A DNA stretch of 9,473 nt. Source: Pseudomonadota bacterium (GTDB taxonomy: Bacteria; Pseudomonadota; Gammaproteobacteria; Enterobacterales; Enterobacteriaceae). The notes under the pieces are model-generated. The model saw nothing but the letters and a program-made list of their open reading frames with translations. It did not search any database and had not been told where the DNA came from. Location of the stretch: assembly GCA_023425455.1 (NCBI GenBank), contig JAFACP010000365.1, positions 1 to 9,473 on the forward strand, written 5' to 3'. A program made the position numbers and the translations under genes. Below are positions 1-7,269 of this stretch, in pieces. Numbering within the stretch: the stretch's first letter is position 1; each line of letters begins with the position of its first letter.

Positions 1-297
1 GTCATCTCCCTTCCGCCTTTCCAGGTCGACCTTTCCCGCCGCGAATTTTCCATTAACGATAAGGTGATCAAGCTCACCGCTTTCGAATACACCATTATGG
101 AAACCCTGATCCGCAACAACGGCAAAGTGGTGAGCAAAGATTCATTAATGCTGCAGCTGTATCCGGATGCTGAGCTGCGCGAAAGCCATACGATCGATGT
201 CCTGATGGGGCGCTTACGTAAGAAGATCCAGGCGCAGTATCCGCATGATGTGATCACCACGGTACGGGGACAGGGCTATCTGTTCGAATTACGCTAA
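1..297 (+). CDS. phoP: PhoP response regulator, C-terminal part (5' truncated by window edge)
   Basis: The reading frame is open from base 1 to the TAA at 295-297, giving 98 codons. These correspond to about residues 126-223 of the usual 223-residue PhoP. The receiver domain with the phosphorylated aspartate lies outside the window. What remains is the linker (starting [16 protein letters not shown]) and the OmpR/PhoB winged-helix DNA-binding domain. It shows the [26 protein letters not shown] helical core in two blocks, the recognition-helix stretch [16 protein letters not shown], and the C-terminal wing [13 protein letters not shown]. PhoP is the transcription factor activated by PhoQ; it binds PhoP boxes and controls Mg2+ transport, lipid A modification and virulence or stress genes. 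The ATG at 64 is an internal codon, because the family sequence continues upstream without a break. The stop codon overlaps the phoQ start by one base, so the two are probably translationally coupled. Confidence 0.97.
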   Translation, partial: VISLPPFQVDLSRREFSINDKVIKLTAFEYTIMETLIRNNGKVVSKDSLMLQLYPDAELRESHTIDVLMGRLRKKIQAQYPHDVITTVRGQGYLFELR

Positions 298-1760
298 TGA
301 AACGGATCCTGCGTCATTTTTTGCCTCTCTCGCTGCGGGTACGCTTTTTACTGGCAACTGCAGCGGTGGTGCTGGTGCTGTCTCTCTCCTATGGCATGGT
401 GGCGCTGGTTGGCTATAGCGTCAGCTTCGATAAAACCACCTTTCGTCTGCTCCGTGGCGAAAGCAACCTGTTTTATACCCTCGCAAAGTGGGAAAACAAC
501 CAGATAAGCGTCGAGATGCCAGAGAATCTCAACCAGCAGAGCCCGACGCTGGCGCTGATCTATAACGAAAAAGGCAAGCTGCTGTGGGCGCAGCGCGACG
601 TCCCCTGGCTGGTTAAGCGAATCCGCCCGGAGTGGCTGAAAGCCAATGGTTTCCATGAGATAGAGACCGATCCCAGCGCCACCAGCGCGCTGCTGCGTAA
701 CGATAGCGCCCTGCAGCAGCAGCTTAGCGAGTTCCGCGCCGATAACGACGACACGGAGCTGACGCACTCCATCGCCATCAATCTCTACCCTGCGACCCTG
801 GATATGCCGCAGCTGACCATCGTGGTGATCGACACCATACCGGTTGAGCTCAAGCGTTCTTACCGGGTCTGGAACTGGTTTGTCTATGTTCTGGCGGCCA
901 ACCTGCTGCTGGTGATCCCTCTTCTGTGGCTGGCCGCCTGGTGGAGCTTACGTCCGATAGAATCCCTCGCCAGAGAGGTGCGGGAGCTTGAGGAGCATCA
1001 CCGGGAGAAGCTTAACCCGGAGACCACCCGCGAACTGACCAGCCTGGTGCGTAACCTCAATCGCCTGCTGAAAAGCGAGCGCGAGCGTTATGACAAGTAT
1101 CGTACGACCCTGACCGACCTGACCCACAGCCTGAAAACGCCGCTCGCGGTGCTGCAAAGCACCCTGCGCTCCATGCGAAGTGCAAAGCTCAGCGTCGACG
1201 ATGCCGAGCCGGTGATGCTTGAGCAGATCAGCCGGATCTCGCAGCAGATTGGTTATTATCTGCACCGCGCCAGCATGCGCTCCGGCAGCGCGCTGTTAAG
1301 CCGCGAGCTGCATCCGGTGGCGCCATTACTGGATAATCTGACCTCGGCGCTAAATAAGGTATACCAGCGCAAAGGGGTCAATATCAGCCTCGACATCTCG
1401 CCGGAAATCAGCTTTGTCGGTGAGAAAAACGACTTTATGGAGGTCATGGGTAATCTTCTCGATAACGCCTGCAAATACTGCCTGGAGTTTGTCGAGGTCA
1501 CCGCGCGTCAGGCGGAGGATACGCTGCATATTATCGTTGAGGATGATGGTCCTGGCATTCCGCGCAACAAGCGCGATGTGGTGTTTGATCGCGGCCAGCG
1601 CGCCGATACGCTCAGGCCGGGCCAGGGCGTGGGGCTTGCCGTGGCGCTGGAAATTGTCGATCAGTACGACGGTAAGATAGTGACCGGCGAAAGCCTGCTG
1701 GGCGGCGCGCGGATGGAGGTCATATTCGGACGTCAACACCCCGTTTCGAACGATAGTTAA
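297..1760 (+). CDS. phoQ: PhoQ sensor histidine kinase
   Basis: This is a full-length 487-residue inner-membrane kinase/phosphatase that senses low Mg2+, acid pH and cationic antimicrobial peptides and phosphorylates PhoP. TM1 lies at about 17-39, the periplasmic PAS-like sensor at 45-190, TM2 at about 194-214, then HAMP, then the dimerisation helix with the phospho-acceptor H277 in [12 protein letters not shown]. The ATPase lobe shows the N box NLLDNACKY (N390), DDGPGIP (D417) and GQGVGLAVA (442-450). T48, D179, N202 and H277 fall at the classical Salmonella positions, so there are no upstream indels. The acidic membrane-facing cluster reads ADNDDTE at 148-154, where Salmonella has EDDDDAE, so two acidic residues are missing. 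The ATG at 297 overlaps the phoP stop and has no clear Shine-Dalgarno of its own, which suggests coupling. The C-terminus (HPVSNDS) differs from E. coli and Salmonella, as expected for a variable tail. Confidence 0.98.
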   Translation: MKRILRHFLPLSLRVRFLLATAAVVLVLSLSYGMVALVGYSVSFDKTTFRLLRGESNLFYTLAKWENNQISVEMPENLNQQSPTLALIYNEKGKLLWAQRDVPWLVKRIRPEWLKANGFHEIETDPSATSALLRNDSALQQQLSEFRADNDDTELTHSIAINLYPATLDMPQLTIVVIDTIPVELKRSYRVWNWFVYVLAANLLLVIPLLWLAAWWSLRPIESLAREVRELEEHHREKLNPETTRELTSLVRNLNRLLKSERERYDKYRTTLTDLTHSLKTPLAVLQSTLRSMRSAKLSVDDAEPVMLEQISRISQQIGYYLHRASMRSGSALLSRELHPVAPLLDNLTSALNKVYQRKGVNISLDISPEISFVGEKNDFMEVMGNLLDNACKYCLEFVEVTARQAEDTLHIIVEDDGPGIPRNKRDVVFDRGQRADTLRPGQGVGLAVALEIVDQYDGKIVTGESLLGGARMEVIFGRQHPVSNDS

Positions 1761-1789
1761 CCCGTTATGTGAAAAATGCGAGGATCGCG

Positions 1790-1818
1790 CACCCAGGCTC
1801 TCACGCTTCCGTTATAAT
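1790..1818 (+). promoter_or_regulatory. Probable roxA promoter (strong -10, weak -35)
   Basis: A perfect TATAAT lies at 1813-1818 in the 90-base gap between phoQ and roxA. At 17-nt spacing the -35 position (1790-1795) reads CACCCA, a poor match to TTGACA. Transcription would start near 1825, about 25 nt before the roxA ATG. An 8-bp inverted repeat (1794-1801 and 1830-1837) brackets the -10. The lack of a good -35 means the promoter may be weak or activator-assisted, or roxA may also be read through from phoPQ. No T-tailed terminator separates phoQ from roxA. Confidence 0.5.
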
Positions 1819-1850
1819 CCGTTTCAGTAAGAGCCTGCGGAATAAAAAAT

Positions 1851-2972
1851 ATGGATTATCACTTAACACTTAACTGGCCTGAGTTTATTGAACGCTACTG
1901 GCAGAAACGCCCGGTCGTTCTGAAGCGCGGGTTTAGCCATTTTGTCGACCCCATCTCCCCTGATGAGCTGGCGGGCCTGGCGATGGAAACCGAAGTCGAC
2001 AGCCGTCTGGTCAGCCACCAGGATGGAAAGTGGCAGGTCGGCCACGGGCCTTTCGAAAGCTACGATCACCTGGGAGAAAACAACTGGTCGCTGCTGGTGC
2101 AGGCGGTTGACCACTGGCACGAACCGAGTGCAGCGTTAATGCGCCCGTTCCGCGCCCTGCCCGACTGGCGCATGGACGATCTGATGATCTCCTTCTCGGT
2201 GCCCGGCGGTGGCGTCGGACCGCATCTCGATCAATACGATGTGTTCATCATCCAGGGCACCGGCCGCCGTCGCTGGCGCGTGGGCGAGAAGGTGCCGATG
2301 AAACAGCACTGCCCGCATCCGGATCTGCTGCAGGTTGACCCTTTCGAGGCCATCATTGATGAAGAGCTTGAGCCGGGCGATATCCTCTATATTCCGCCAG
2401 GCTTCCCGCATGAAGGCTACTCGCTGGAGAACTCCCTTAACTACTCGGTCGGTTTCCGCGCACCGAGCGGTCGCGAGATGATCAGCGGGTTTGCCGATTA
2501 CGTTTTACAGCGCGAGCTGGGAAGCTACCGCTACAGTGACCCGGACGTGCCCGCCCGTGAACACCCGGCGGATATCCTGCCGCAGGAGCTGGAGAAACTG
2601 CGCGGGATGATGCTGGATCTGATTAACGAACCTGCCCATTTCAGCCAGTGGTTTGGTGAATTTGTCAGCCAGTCTCGTCACGAGCTGGACGTCGCCCCGC
2701 CGGAGCCGCCGTATCAGGCCGATGAAATTTATGATGCGCTGCAGCAGGGCGATAAGCTGGTGCGCCTGGGCGGCCTGCGCGTTCTGCGCATCGGCGATGA
2801 GGTGTTCGTTAACGGTGAGAAGCTGGATTCTCCGCACCGTCCGGCGCTGGAGGCGATTGCCAGCCATCTGGTGCTGACTGCGGATACCTTTGGCGATGCG
2901 CTGGACGATCCCTCCTTCCTCGCGATGCTCTCTGCGCTGGTGAACAGCGGGTACTGGTTCTTTGAGGACTGA
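1851..2972 (+). CDS. roxA: 50S ribosomal protein L16 arginine 3-hydroxylase (RoxA/YcfD)
   Basis: This 373-residue cytoplasmic Fe(II)/2-oxoglutarate-dependent oxygenase of the JmjC/cupin type has the same length as E. coli YcfD, which hydroxylates Arg81 of ribosomal protein L16. The iron triad is visible at the E. coli positions: H125 and D127 in GPHLDQYD, and H187 in GFPHEGY. The N-terminal half is the double-stranded beta-helix catalytic core. It is followed by a helical dimerisation region from about residue 210 and a C-terminal winged-helix-like part (about 300-373) containing GDKLVRLGGLRVLRIGDEVFVNG. The ATG at 1851 gives the family N-terminus MDYHLTLNWPEFIERYW and has a weak GCGGA ribosome-binding site 9 nt upstream. 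The gene is monocistronic and faces pepT. In E. coli it likewise lies between phoQ and pepT, and nothing in this copy looks damaged. Confidence 0.97.
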   Translation: MDYHLTLNWPEFIERYWQKRPVVLKRGFSHFVDPISPDELAGLAMETEVDSRLVSHQDGKWQVGHGPFESYDHLGENNWSLLVQAVDHWHEPSAALMRPFRALPDWRMDDLMISFSVPGGGVGPHLDQYDVFIIQGTGRRRWRVGEKVPMKQHCPHPDLLQVDPFEAIIDEELEPGDILYIPPGFPHEGYSLENSLNYSVGFRAPSGREMISGFADYVLQRELGSYRYSDPDVPAREHPADILPQELEKLRGMMLDLINEPAHFSQWFGEFVSQSRHELDVAPPEPPYQADEIYDALQQGDKLVRLGGLRVLRIGDEVFVNGEKLDSPHRPALEAIASHLVLTADTFGDALDDPSFLAMLSALVNSGYWFFED

Positions 2973-2982
2973 GCCGTAAACT

Positions 2983-3013
2983 GACCGGGTGGGCGTGGAG
3001 CCTTACCCGGTAG
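2983..3013. repeat. REP-like palindrome between convergent roxA and pepT
   Basis: The arms ACCGGGT (2984-2990) and ACCCGGT (3005-3011) form a 7-bp stem. Three further inner positions can pair if G-T wobbles are allowed. The stem sequence, with GGGTGG on one side and CTTACCC on the other, resembles the enterobacterial repetitive extragenic palindrome (REP/PU) unit. The convergent-gene setting is typical for REP units. It could also help end transcription from either side, but no T-run follows. Only one unit is visible, so this is a single REP and not a BIME array. Confidence 0.6.
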
Positions 3014-3031
3014 ATTCCCGGCCAGAAGAGA

Positions 3032-4255
3032 CTACCGCTTCGCCGTCAACTCGGCGATACGCACAATCACCTTCACCGCTTTCTCCATCCCTTCCAGAGT
3101 CACAAACTCATGCTTACCGTGATAGTTGTATCCGCCGGTAAAAAGATTCGGACACGGCAGCCCCATAAACGACAGCTGTGAGCCGTCGGTGCCACCGCGG
3201 ATAGGTTTCATCTGCGGTTCGATGTCGCAGTCACGCATCGCCTGCTGGGCAATATCCAGAATATGCGGATGCGCCATCACCTTTTCGCGCATATTGTAGT
3301 AGCTGTCTTCGATAATCAGTTCAATATAGCAGTCCGGGTGCAGCCCCTTACCCACCTTCTTCGCAATCTCCATCATTTTACGCTTACGCGCTTCAAAGGC
3401 TTTACGCTCAAAGTCGCGCACGATGTAGTGCATCTGCGCGCTGTCCACGGTGCCTTTAATGCTGGTCAGATGGTAGAAACCGTCATACCCATCGGTCATC
3501 TCCGGAGATTCTTCGGCGGGCACTTCCGCATGAATACGGGCAGCCAGCGACAGGGCATTCACCATCACCCCTTTCGCGGAGCCGGGGTGGACGTTGTTAC
3601 CGACGATTTTGATGGTCACCGAGGCCGCATTGAAGTTTTCGAACTCCAGCTCCCCCACCCCACCGCCGTCCACGGTGTAGGCCCATTGGGCGTTGAAGGC
3701 TTCAACGTCGAAATGTTTCGCCCCTTTGCCCACCTCTTCATCCGGCGTGAAGGCCACCCGGATATCGCCATGGGCAATATTTTTACCTTTCAGCACCGCC
3801 AGCGCGGTCATGATCTCGGCGATGCCCGCCTTGTCATCAGCACCGAGCAGGGTTTTACCGTCGGTGGTGATCAGCGTCTGTCCCAGCAGGGAGTGGAGTA
3901 CCGGGAACATCACCGGAGACAACACTTCGTCTCCAATCCCCAGCGCAATATCCCCGCCGCGGTAGTTTTCAACGATCTGCGGGTTCACGTGTTTGCCGCT
4001 AAAATCAGGAGAGGTATCAACATGGGAGATAAAGCCAATCGCCGGAATGTCGCCGGGAACATTGGCCAGCAGCGTGCCCATTACCGTACCTTTGTCGCTT
4101 AACGTGACGTTGACCAGCCCCAGGGCGTCAAGCTGCTCCCTGAGCAGGTTTAACAATTTCCACTGGCCTTCCGTGCTCGGTACCTGGCGAACACCCGGCT
4201 TAGATTGGGTATCCAGCGACACGTACTGTAAAAAACGCTCAAGTAATTTATCCAT
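3032..4255 (-). CDS. pepT: Peptidase T (tripeptide aminopeptidase)
   Basis: This 407-residue cytoplasmic M20B di-zinc aminopeptidase removes N-terminal residues from tripeptides. The metal and catalytic residues are visible at the known positions: H78 and D80 in [10 protein letters not shown]140 in [10 protein letters not shown]173-E174 in [11 protein letters not shown]196 in YTVDGGG and H379 in NYHGKHEF. H223 in [10 protein letters not shown] belongs to the lid/dimer domain. The reading frame is open further upstream to 4300, but the ATG at 4255 gives the family N-terminus [19 protein letters not shown]. It is also preceded by a GAGGG ribosome-binding site about 10 nt away (4266-4270), so the longer form is rejected. 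The gene diverges from potA and converges with roxA. In Salmonella and E. coli pepT is induced anaerobically by FNR; a promoter layout compatible with this is seen at 4283-4324. Confidence 0.97.
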   Translation of the reverse strand: MDKLLERFLQYVSLDTQSKPGVRQVPSTEGQWKLLNLLREQLDALGLVNVTLSDKGTVMGTLLANVPGDIPAIGFISHVDTSPDFSGKHVNPQIVENYRGGDIALGIGDEVLSPVMFPVLHSLLGQTLITTDGKTLLGADDKAGIAEIMTALAVLKGKNIAHGDIRVAFTPDEEVGKGAKHFDVEAFNAQWAYTVDGGGVGELEFENFNAASVTIKIVGNNVHPGSAKGVMVNALSLAARIHAEVPAEESPEMTDGYDGFYHLTSIKGTVDSAQMHYIVRDFERKAFEARKRKMMEIAKKVGKGLHPDCYIELIIEDSYYNMREKVMAHPHILDIAQQAMRDCDIEPQMKPIRGGTDGSQLSFMGLPCPNLFTGGYNYHGKHEFVTLEGMEKAVKVIVRIAELTAKR

Positions 4256-4282
4256 GCAGTCACCCTCACTTTTTGTGACAAC

Positions 4283-4324
4283 ATTATCAATAAGCATCAA
4301 AACGCAAATATTGCGTCAGGTCAC
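4283..4324 (-). promoter_or_regulatory. Candidate pepT promoter with degenerate FNR-like site at -41.5
   Basis: Read on the minus strand, a GATAAT -10 lies at 4288-4283, implying a start at about 4276 (an A), 20 nt before the pepT ATG. The -35 position reads ATATTT, a non-match typical of activator-dependent promoters. The 14-mer GTGACCTGACGCAA (4324-4311) matches the FNR consensus TTGAT-N4-ATCAA at 6 of 10 specified bases. Its centre, 4317.5, is exactly -41.5 from the predicted start, the class II FNR position. The sequence match is weak; the spacing and the known FNR dependence of pepT are the main support. Confidence 0.42.
4302..4316. promoter_or_regulatory. Perfect inverted repeat ACGCAA-ATA-TTGCGT in pepT promoter
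   Basis: Six-base arms (4302-4307 and 4311-4316) are separated by 3 nt. The repeat overlaps the -35 position of the predicted pepT promoter and one half of the FNR-like site. It could be an operator for a dimeric regulator. The arms are short, so chance cannot be excluded. Confidence 0.3.
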
Positions 4325-4402
4325 TTTTATCCCGCAAACGAGAATTTTTTCGTTTATGTCGTTATGCGTTAATAAATGTAGCTTATGAATCAGTCACAAG
4401 GA

Positions 4403-4431
4403 TTGGCGATTACCAGGGTTTGCCGTAGAAT
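4403..4431 (+). promoter_or_regulatory. Probable potABCD promoter
   Basis: A -35 of TTGGCG (4403-4408, 4 of 6 consensus) and a -10 of TAGAAT (4426-4431, 5 of 6) are separated by exactly 17 nt. The predicted start is near 4438, leaving a leader of about 67 nt to the ATG at 4505 or 84 nt to the TTG at 4522. This is the best sigma-70-like match in the divergent pepT-potA region and points towards potA. Confidence 0.55.
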
Positions 4432-4456
4432 GTCGGCCCTCATTACGAGTCACCAA

Positions 4457-4492
4457 GGTGGTTACACACAAACCCCGCTTCGGTAAGCCACC
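4457..4492 (+). promoter_or_regulatory. potA leader hairpin next to the ribosome-binding site
   Basis: GGTGGTTAC (4457-4465) pairs with GTAA plus CCACC (4483-4492), forming nine base pairs with a single bulged G at 4487. The loop contains a small CCG-CTT-CGG mini-stem. The 3' arm ends one base before the GGAG ribosome-binding site (4494-4497). An alternative short pairing, CACC (4451-4454) with GGTG (4457-4460), would compete for the 5' arm. The structure could affect ribosome access to the potA leader; no ligand or regulator is evident. Confidence 0.4.
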
Positions 4493-4504
4493 CGGAGCGT
4501 CTAT

Positions 4505-4525
4505 ATGGGACAGCGCCAAAATTGA
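4505..4525 (+). other. Mini-ORF MGQRQN at the family potA start site
   Basis: ATG-GGA-CAG matches the MGQ start of enterobacterial PotA and has the best ribosome-binding site of the leader (GGAG at 4494-4497, 7 nt spacing). In this window the frame closes after six codons with TGA at 4523-4525. The TGA overlaps the TTG at 4522, where the intact PotA frame begins. Compared with E. coli the interval between the MGQ codons and that TTG is 8 nt instead of 9, a net loss of one base. It is either a real uORF that feeds ribosomes to the TTG or the mark of a frameshift or sequencing error near the AAAA run at 4518-4521. Confidence 0.6.
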
Positions 4526-5640
4526 ATACACAACCCCGTTCACTGTCACCGCTGGTGCAACTGGAACGCATTGGTAAAAGCTTTGATGGTAAAGAGGTGA
4601 TTTCCGATCTCAATCTGACCATCAATGACGGTGAATTTCTTACGCTGCTCGGCCCTTCAGGCTGCGGCAAGACCACCGTACTGCGCCTTATCGCCGGGCT
4701 GGAAAGCGTCGATAATGGCCACATCCACCTTGAGAACCAGGATATTACCCAGGTTCCTGCCGAAGAACGCCACGTCAATACCGTCTTTCAGAGCTATGCC
4801 CTGTTCCCGCACATGACCGTGTTTGAGAACGTGGCCTTTGGCCTGCGGATGCAAAAAACCCCGGCGGCGGAGATCCCCCCGCGCGTCACCGAAGCTCTGC
4901 GCATGGTGCTGCTGGAAACCTTCGCTCAGCGCAAACCCCATCAGCTCTCCGGCGGCCAGCAGCAGCGTGTTGCCATCGCCAGGGCGGTGGTGAATAAACC
5001 ACGCTTGCTGCTGCTTGACGAGTCACTTTCCGCGCTGGACTACAAGCTGCGTAAGCAGATGCAGAACGAGCTCAAGGCGCTGCAGCGTAAGCTCGGCATT
5101 ACCTTTGTCTTCGTCACGCACGATCAGGAAGAGGCGCTGACCATGTCCGACAGGATTGTGGTGATGCGCGACGGCAAAATCGAGCAGGACGGCACCCCGC
5201 GCGAAATCTACGAAGAGCCGAAGAACCTGTTTGTCGCCAGCTTTATCGGCGAGATCAACATCTTCAGCGCCACGGTGATTGAACGCCTGGACGCGCAGCG
5301 CGTACGAGCCAGCGTCGAAGGCCGCGAATGCAATATCTACGTCAGTTTCGCCGTCGAGAAGGGACAAAAGCTCAACGTTCTGCTGCGTCCGGAAGATCTG
5401 CGCGTCGATGAGATCCACGACAGCGCCGAGGCGGAAGGCCTGATCGGCTATATCCGCGAGCGCAACTATAAAGGGATGACGCTCGAATCCGTCGTTGAGC
5501 TGGAAAACGGCAGAATGGTGATGGTCAGCGAATTCTTCAACGAAGATGACCCTGACTTTGACCACTCCCTTAACCAGAAAATGGTTATTAACTGGGTAGA
5601 AAGCTGGGAGGTTGTGCTGGCTGATGAAGAACACAAGTAA
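4522..5640 (+). CDS. potA: PotA, spermidine/putrescine ABC transporter ATPase
   Basis: This cytoplasmic ATPase subunit energises polyamine import through PotB/PotC. From the TTG at 4522 it has 372 residues, against 378 in E. coli; the missing six match MGQSKK. Visible ABC motifs are Walker [10 protein letters not shown] (44-52), Q-loop VFQSYA (Q90), signature LSGGQQQR (142-149), Walker B RLLLLDE (161-167, catalytic E167), D-loop SALD and H-loop TH (H200). A TOBE-type regulatory domain follows from about residue 290 (LLRPEDLRV onward). The TTG is the only standard start in this frame upstream of GTG 4555, and only a distant GGGA (4507-4510) precedes it. Translation may therefore depend on ribosomes ending at the overlapping mini-ORF stop. 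Apart from its start, the gene appears intact. The 3' end overlaps potB by 17 nt. Confidence 0.93.
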   Translation: MNTQPRSLSPLVQLERIGKSFDGKEVISDLNLTINDGEFLTLLGPSGCGKTTVLRLIAGLESVDNGHIHLENQDITQVPAEERHVNTVFQSYALFPHMTVFENVAFGLRMQKTPAAEIPPRVTEALRMVLLETFAQRKPHQLSGGQQQRVAIARAVVNKPRLLLLDESLSALDYKLRKQMQNELKALQRKLGITFVFVTHDQEEALTMSDRIVVMRDGKIEQDGTPREIYEEPKNLFVASFIGEINIFSATVIERLDAQRVRASVEGRECNIYVSFAVEKGQKLNVLLRPEDLRVDEIHDSAEAEGLIGYIRERNYKGMTLESVVELENGRMVMVSEFFNEDDPDFDHSLNQKMVINWVESWEVVLADEEHK

Positions 5641-6481
5641 ATTCCAGAAGGTGGTGATTACCACGATCGTCGGTTGGCTTGTGTTGTTTGTCTTCTTACC
5701 CAACCTGATGATCATCGCAACCAGCTTCCTGACCCGCGACGATGCTAACTTCGTGAAGCTGGTCTTTACGCTGGACAACTATTCGCGCCTGCTTGATCCG
5801 CTCTATTTTGACGTGCTGCTGCACTCGCTCAATATGGCGCTGCTTGCGACGCTCGCCTGCCTGGCGCTGGGCTATCCTTTCGCATGGTTCCTGGCCCGCC
5901 TGCCGCAAAAGGTGCGCCCGCTGCTGCTGTTTTTACTGATTGTTCCCTTCTGGACCAACTCGTTAATCCGCATCTACGGGCTCAAGATTTTCCTCAGCAC
6001 CAAAGGCTATCTGAATGAATTCCTGCTGTGGCTCGGGGTTATCGATACCCCCATACGCATTATGTTCACCCCCGGTGCGGTGATCATTGGCCTGGTCTAT
6101 ATCCTGCTGCCCTTTATGGTGATGCCGCTCTATTCCAGCATCGAGAAGCTCGATAAACCACTGCTGGAAGCGGCAAAAGATCTTGGCGCCGGGAAGGTAC
6201 AAACCTTTGTTCGCATCATCCTTCCTCTGACGATGCCGGGCATTATCGCCGGTTGCCTGCTGGTGATGCTGCCGGCAATGGGTCTGTTCTACGTATCCGA
6301 TCTGATGGGCGGGGCGAAAAACCTGCTGGTGGGTAACGTTATCAAGAGCCAGTTCCTCAATATCCGCGACTGGCCGTTTGGCTCCGCCACCAGCATTACG
6401 CTGACGGTGGTGATGGGACTGATGCTGCTGATTTACTGGCGCGCGTCTCGTTTACTCAATAAAAAGGTGGAGCTGGAATGA
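5624..6481 (+). CDS. potB: PotB, spermidine/putrescine permease subunit
   Basis: This inner-membrane permease subunit forms the polyamine channel with PotC. From the ATG at 5624 it has 285 residues, beginning [18 protein letters not shown]. The overlap with potA is 17 nt, and GGGAGG (5606-5611) lies 12 nt upstream of this ATG. E. coli PotB has also been described as 275 residues, from a start ten codons further in; GTG codons at 5651 and 5654 would allow that here. The TTG at 5612 would add four residues not in the family. About six hydrophobic segments are visible, including 11-33, 65-90, 99-118, 150-172, 205-224 and 257-273. The cytoplasmic EAA loop that contacts PotA begins at residue 182 ([20 protein letters not shown]). 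The end overlaps potC by 4 nt (ATGA), a sign of translational coupling. Confidence 0.95.
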   Translation: MKNTSKFQKVVITTIVGWLVLFVFLPNLMIIATSFLTRDDANFVKLVFTLDNYSRLLDPLYFDVLLHSLNMALLATLACLALGYPFAWFLARLPQKVRPLLLFLLIVPFWTNSLIRIYGLKIFLSTKGYLNEFLLWLGVIDTPIRIMFTPGAVIIGLVYILLPFMVMPLYSSIEKLDKPLLEAAKDLGAGKVQTFVRIILPLTMPGIIAGCLLVMLPAMGLFYVSDLMGGAKNLLVGNVIKSQFLNIRDWPFGSATSITLTVVMGLMLLIYWRASRLLNKKVELE

Positions 6482-7269
6482 TGGGTCGACTGCTGCGCGG
6501 TGGTTTTATGACCGCCATTTACGCTTACTTATATATTCCGATCATCATTCTGATCGTCAACTCGTTCAACAGCTCGCGCTTCGGCATTAACTGGCAGGGT
6601 TTTACCACCCGCTGGTATAGCCTGCTGATGAATAATGACAGCCTGCTGCAGGCGGCGCAGCACTCCCTGACGATGGCGATTTTCTCCGCGACCTTCGCCA
6701 CCCTGATTGGCTCGCTGACCGCGGTCGCATTGTACCGTTACCGCTTTCGTGGCAAGCCATTTGTCAGCGGTATGCTGTTTGTGGTGATGATGTCGCCGGA
6801 CATTGTGATGGCGATTTCGCTGCTGGTGCTGTTTATGCTGCTCGGGATCCAGCTTGGCTTCTGGTCGCTGCTGTTCTCGCATATCACCTTCTGCCTGCCG
6901 TTTGTGGTCGTCACTGTCTATGCCCGCCTGAAAGGCTTCGACGTGCGGATGCTGGAGGCGGCAAAAGATCTCGGCGCCAGCGAGATGACCATTCTGCGGA
7001 AGATCATTCTGCCGCTGGCGATGCCTGCGGTGGCGGCAGGCTGGCTGCTCAGCTTCACCCTGTCGATGGATGACGTTGTGGTATCGTCTTTCGTCACCGG
7101 GCCGGGCTACGAAATTCTGCCGTTGAAAATCTACTCCATGGTCAAAGTCGGCGTCTCACCGGAGGTGAATGCGCTGGCGACGATCCTGTTGCTGTTATCG
7201 CTGGTTCTGGTTATCGCCAGCCAGCTTATTGCTCGCGATAAAACGAAAAGCCTGTCTCGACAGGCGTAA
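6478..7269 (+). CDS. potC: PotC, spermidine/putrescine permease subunit
   Basis: This second channel subunit of the polyamine importer has 263 residues (264 in E. coli), starting at the ATG that overlaps the potB stop. The hydrophobic segments include about 10-30, 65-88, 97-124, 130-149, 180-197 and 230-250. The EAA loop at 160-180 reads [20 protein letters not shown]. The protein is near-identical to E. coli PotC up to ARDKTK at 252-257. It then ends in SLSRQA, whereas E. coli ends in GNTGDVK. The new tail codons form a perfect hairpin (7250-7265). A remnant reading SGDVK followed by TGA persists in another frame right in front of potD. The end of potC therefore appears to have been rewritten by an insertion, changing only residues after the last membrane segment. 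Confidence 0.95.
   Translation: MMGRLLRGGFMTAIYAYLYIPIIILIVNSFNSSRFGINWQGFTTRWYSLLMNNDSLLQAAQHSLTMAIFSATFATLIGSLTAVALYRYRFRGKPFVSGMLFVVMMSPDIVMAISLLVLFMLLGIQLGFWSLLFSHITFCLPFVVVTVYARLKGFDVRMLEAAKDLGASEMTILRKIILPLAMPAVAAGWLLSFTLSMDDVVVSSFVTGPGYEILPLKIYSMVKVGVSPEVNALATILLLLSLVLVIASQLIARDKTKSLSRQA
7250..7265 (+). repeat. Perfect hairpin in the last codons of potC
   Basis: GCCTGTCTCGACAGGC is fully self-complementary around its centre; as RNA it would fold as a 6-bp stem with a CTCG tetraloop. It makes up most of the atypical potC tail and is followed directly by the TAA stop. No T-run follows, so it is not a standard intrinsic terminator. It may be part of the sequence inserted between potC and potD or an RNA processing or stability element. 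Confidence 0.5.

Noticed and set aside
1778..1788. Short GCGA-GGA-TCGC hairpin after phoQ as a terminator
   Set aside because: It has only four base pairs and no T-run, too weak to call.
3263..4102. 279-codon open frame on the + strand, antisense to pepT
   Set aside because: It lies entirely inside the well-supported pepT gene, has a histidine- and arginine-rich composition typical of an antisense shadow, and shows no recognisable domain or ribosome-binding site.
4256..4300. Fifteen-residue N-terminal extension of PepT from an upstream ATG
   Set aside because: The extension is not found in the family, and it would place the ribosome-binding site and -10 inside the coding region. The ATG at 4255 has the better ribosome-binding site.
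4287..4300. Second FNR-like motif TTGATGCTTATTGA on the minus strand
   Set aside because: The first half-site is perfect, but the second has two mismatches. It lies over the predicted -10, the wrong place for activation; a repressive role cannot be excluded.
4481..4495. REP-like half sequence CCGGGTGGCTTACCG (minus strand) in the potA leader
   Set aside because: It resembles one side of a REP unit, but the complementary REP arm is missing; the sequence is better explained by the leader hairpin and ribosome-binding site.
5023..5778. 251-codon open frame on the - strand across potA and potB
   Set aside because: It is antisense to two intact conserved genes and crosses their junction; it has no family resemblance.
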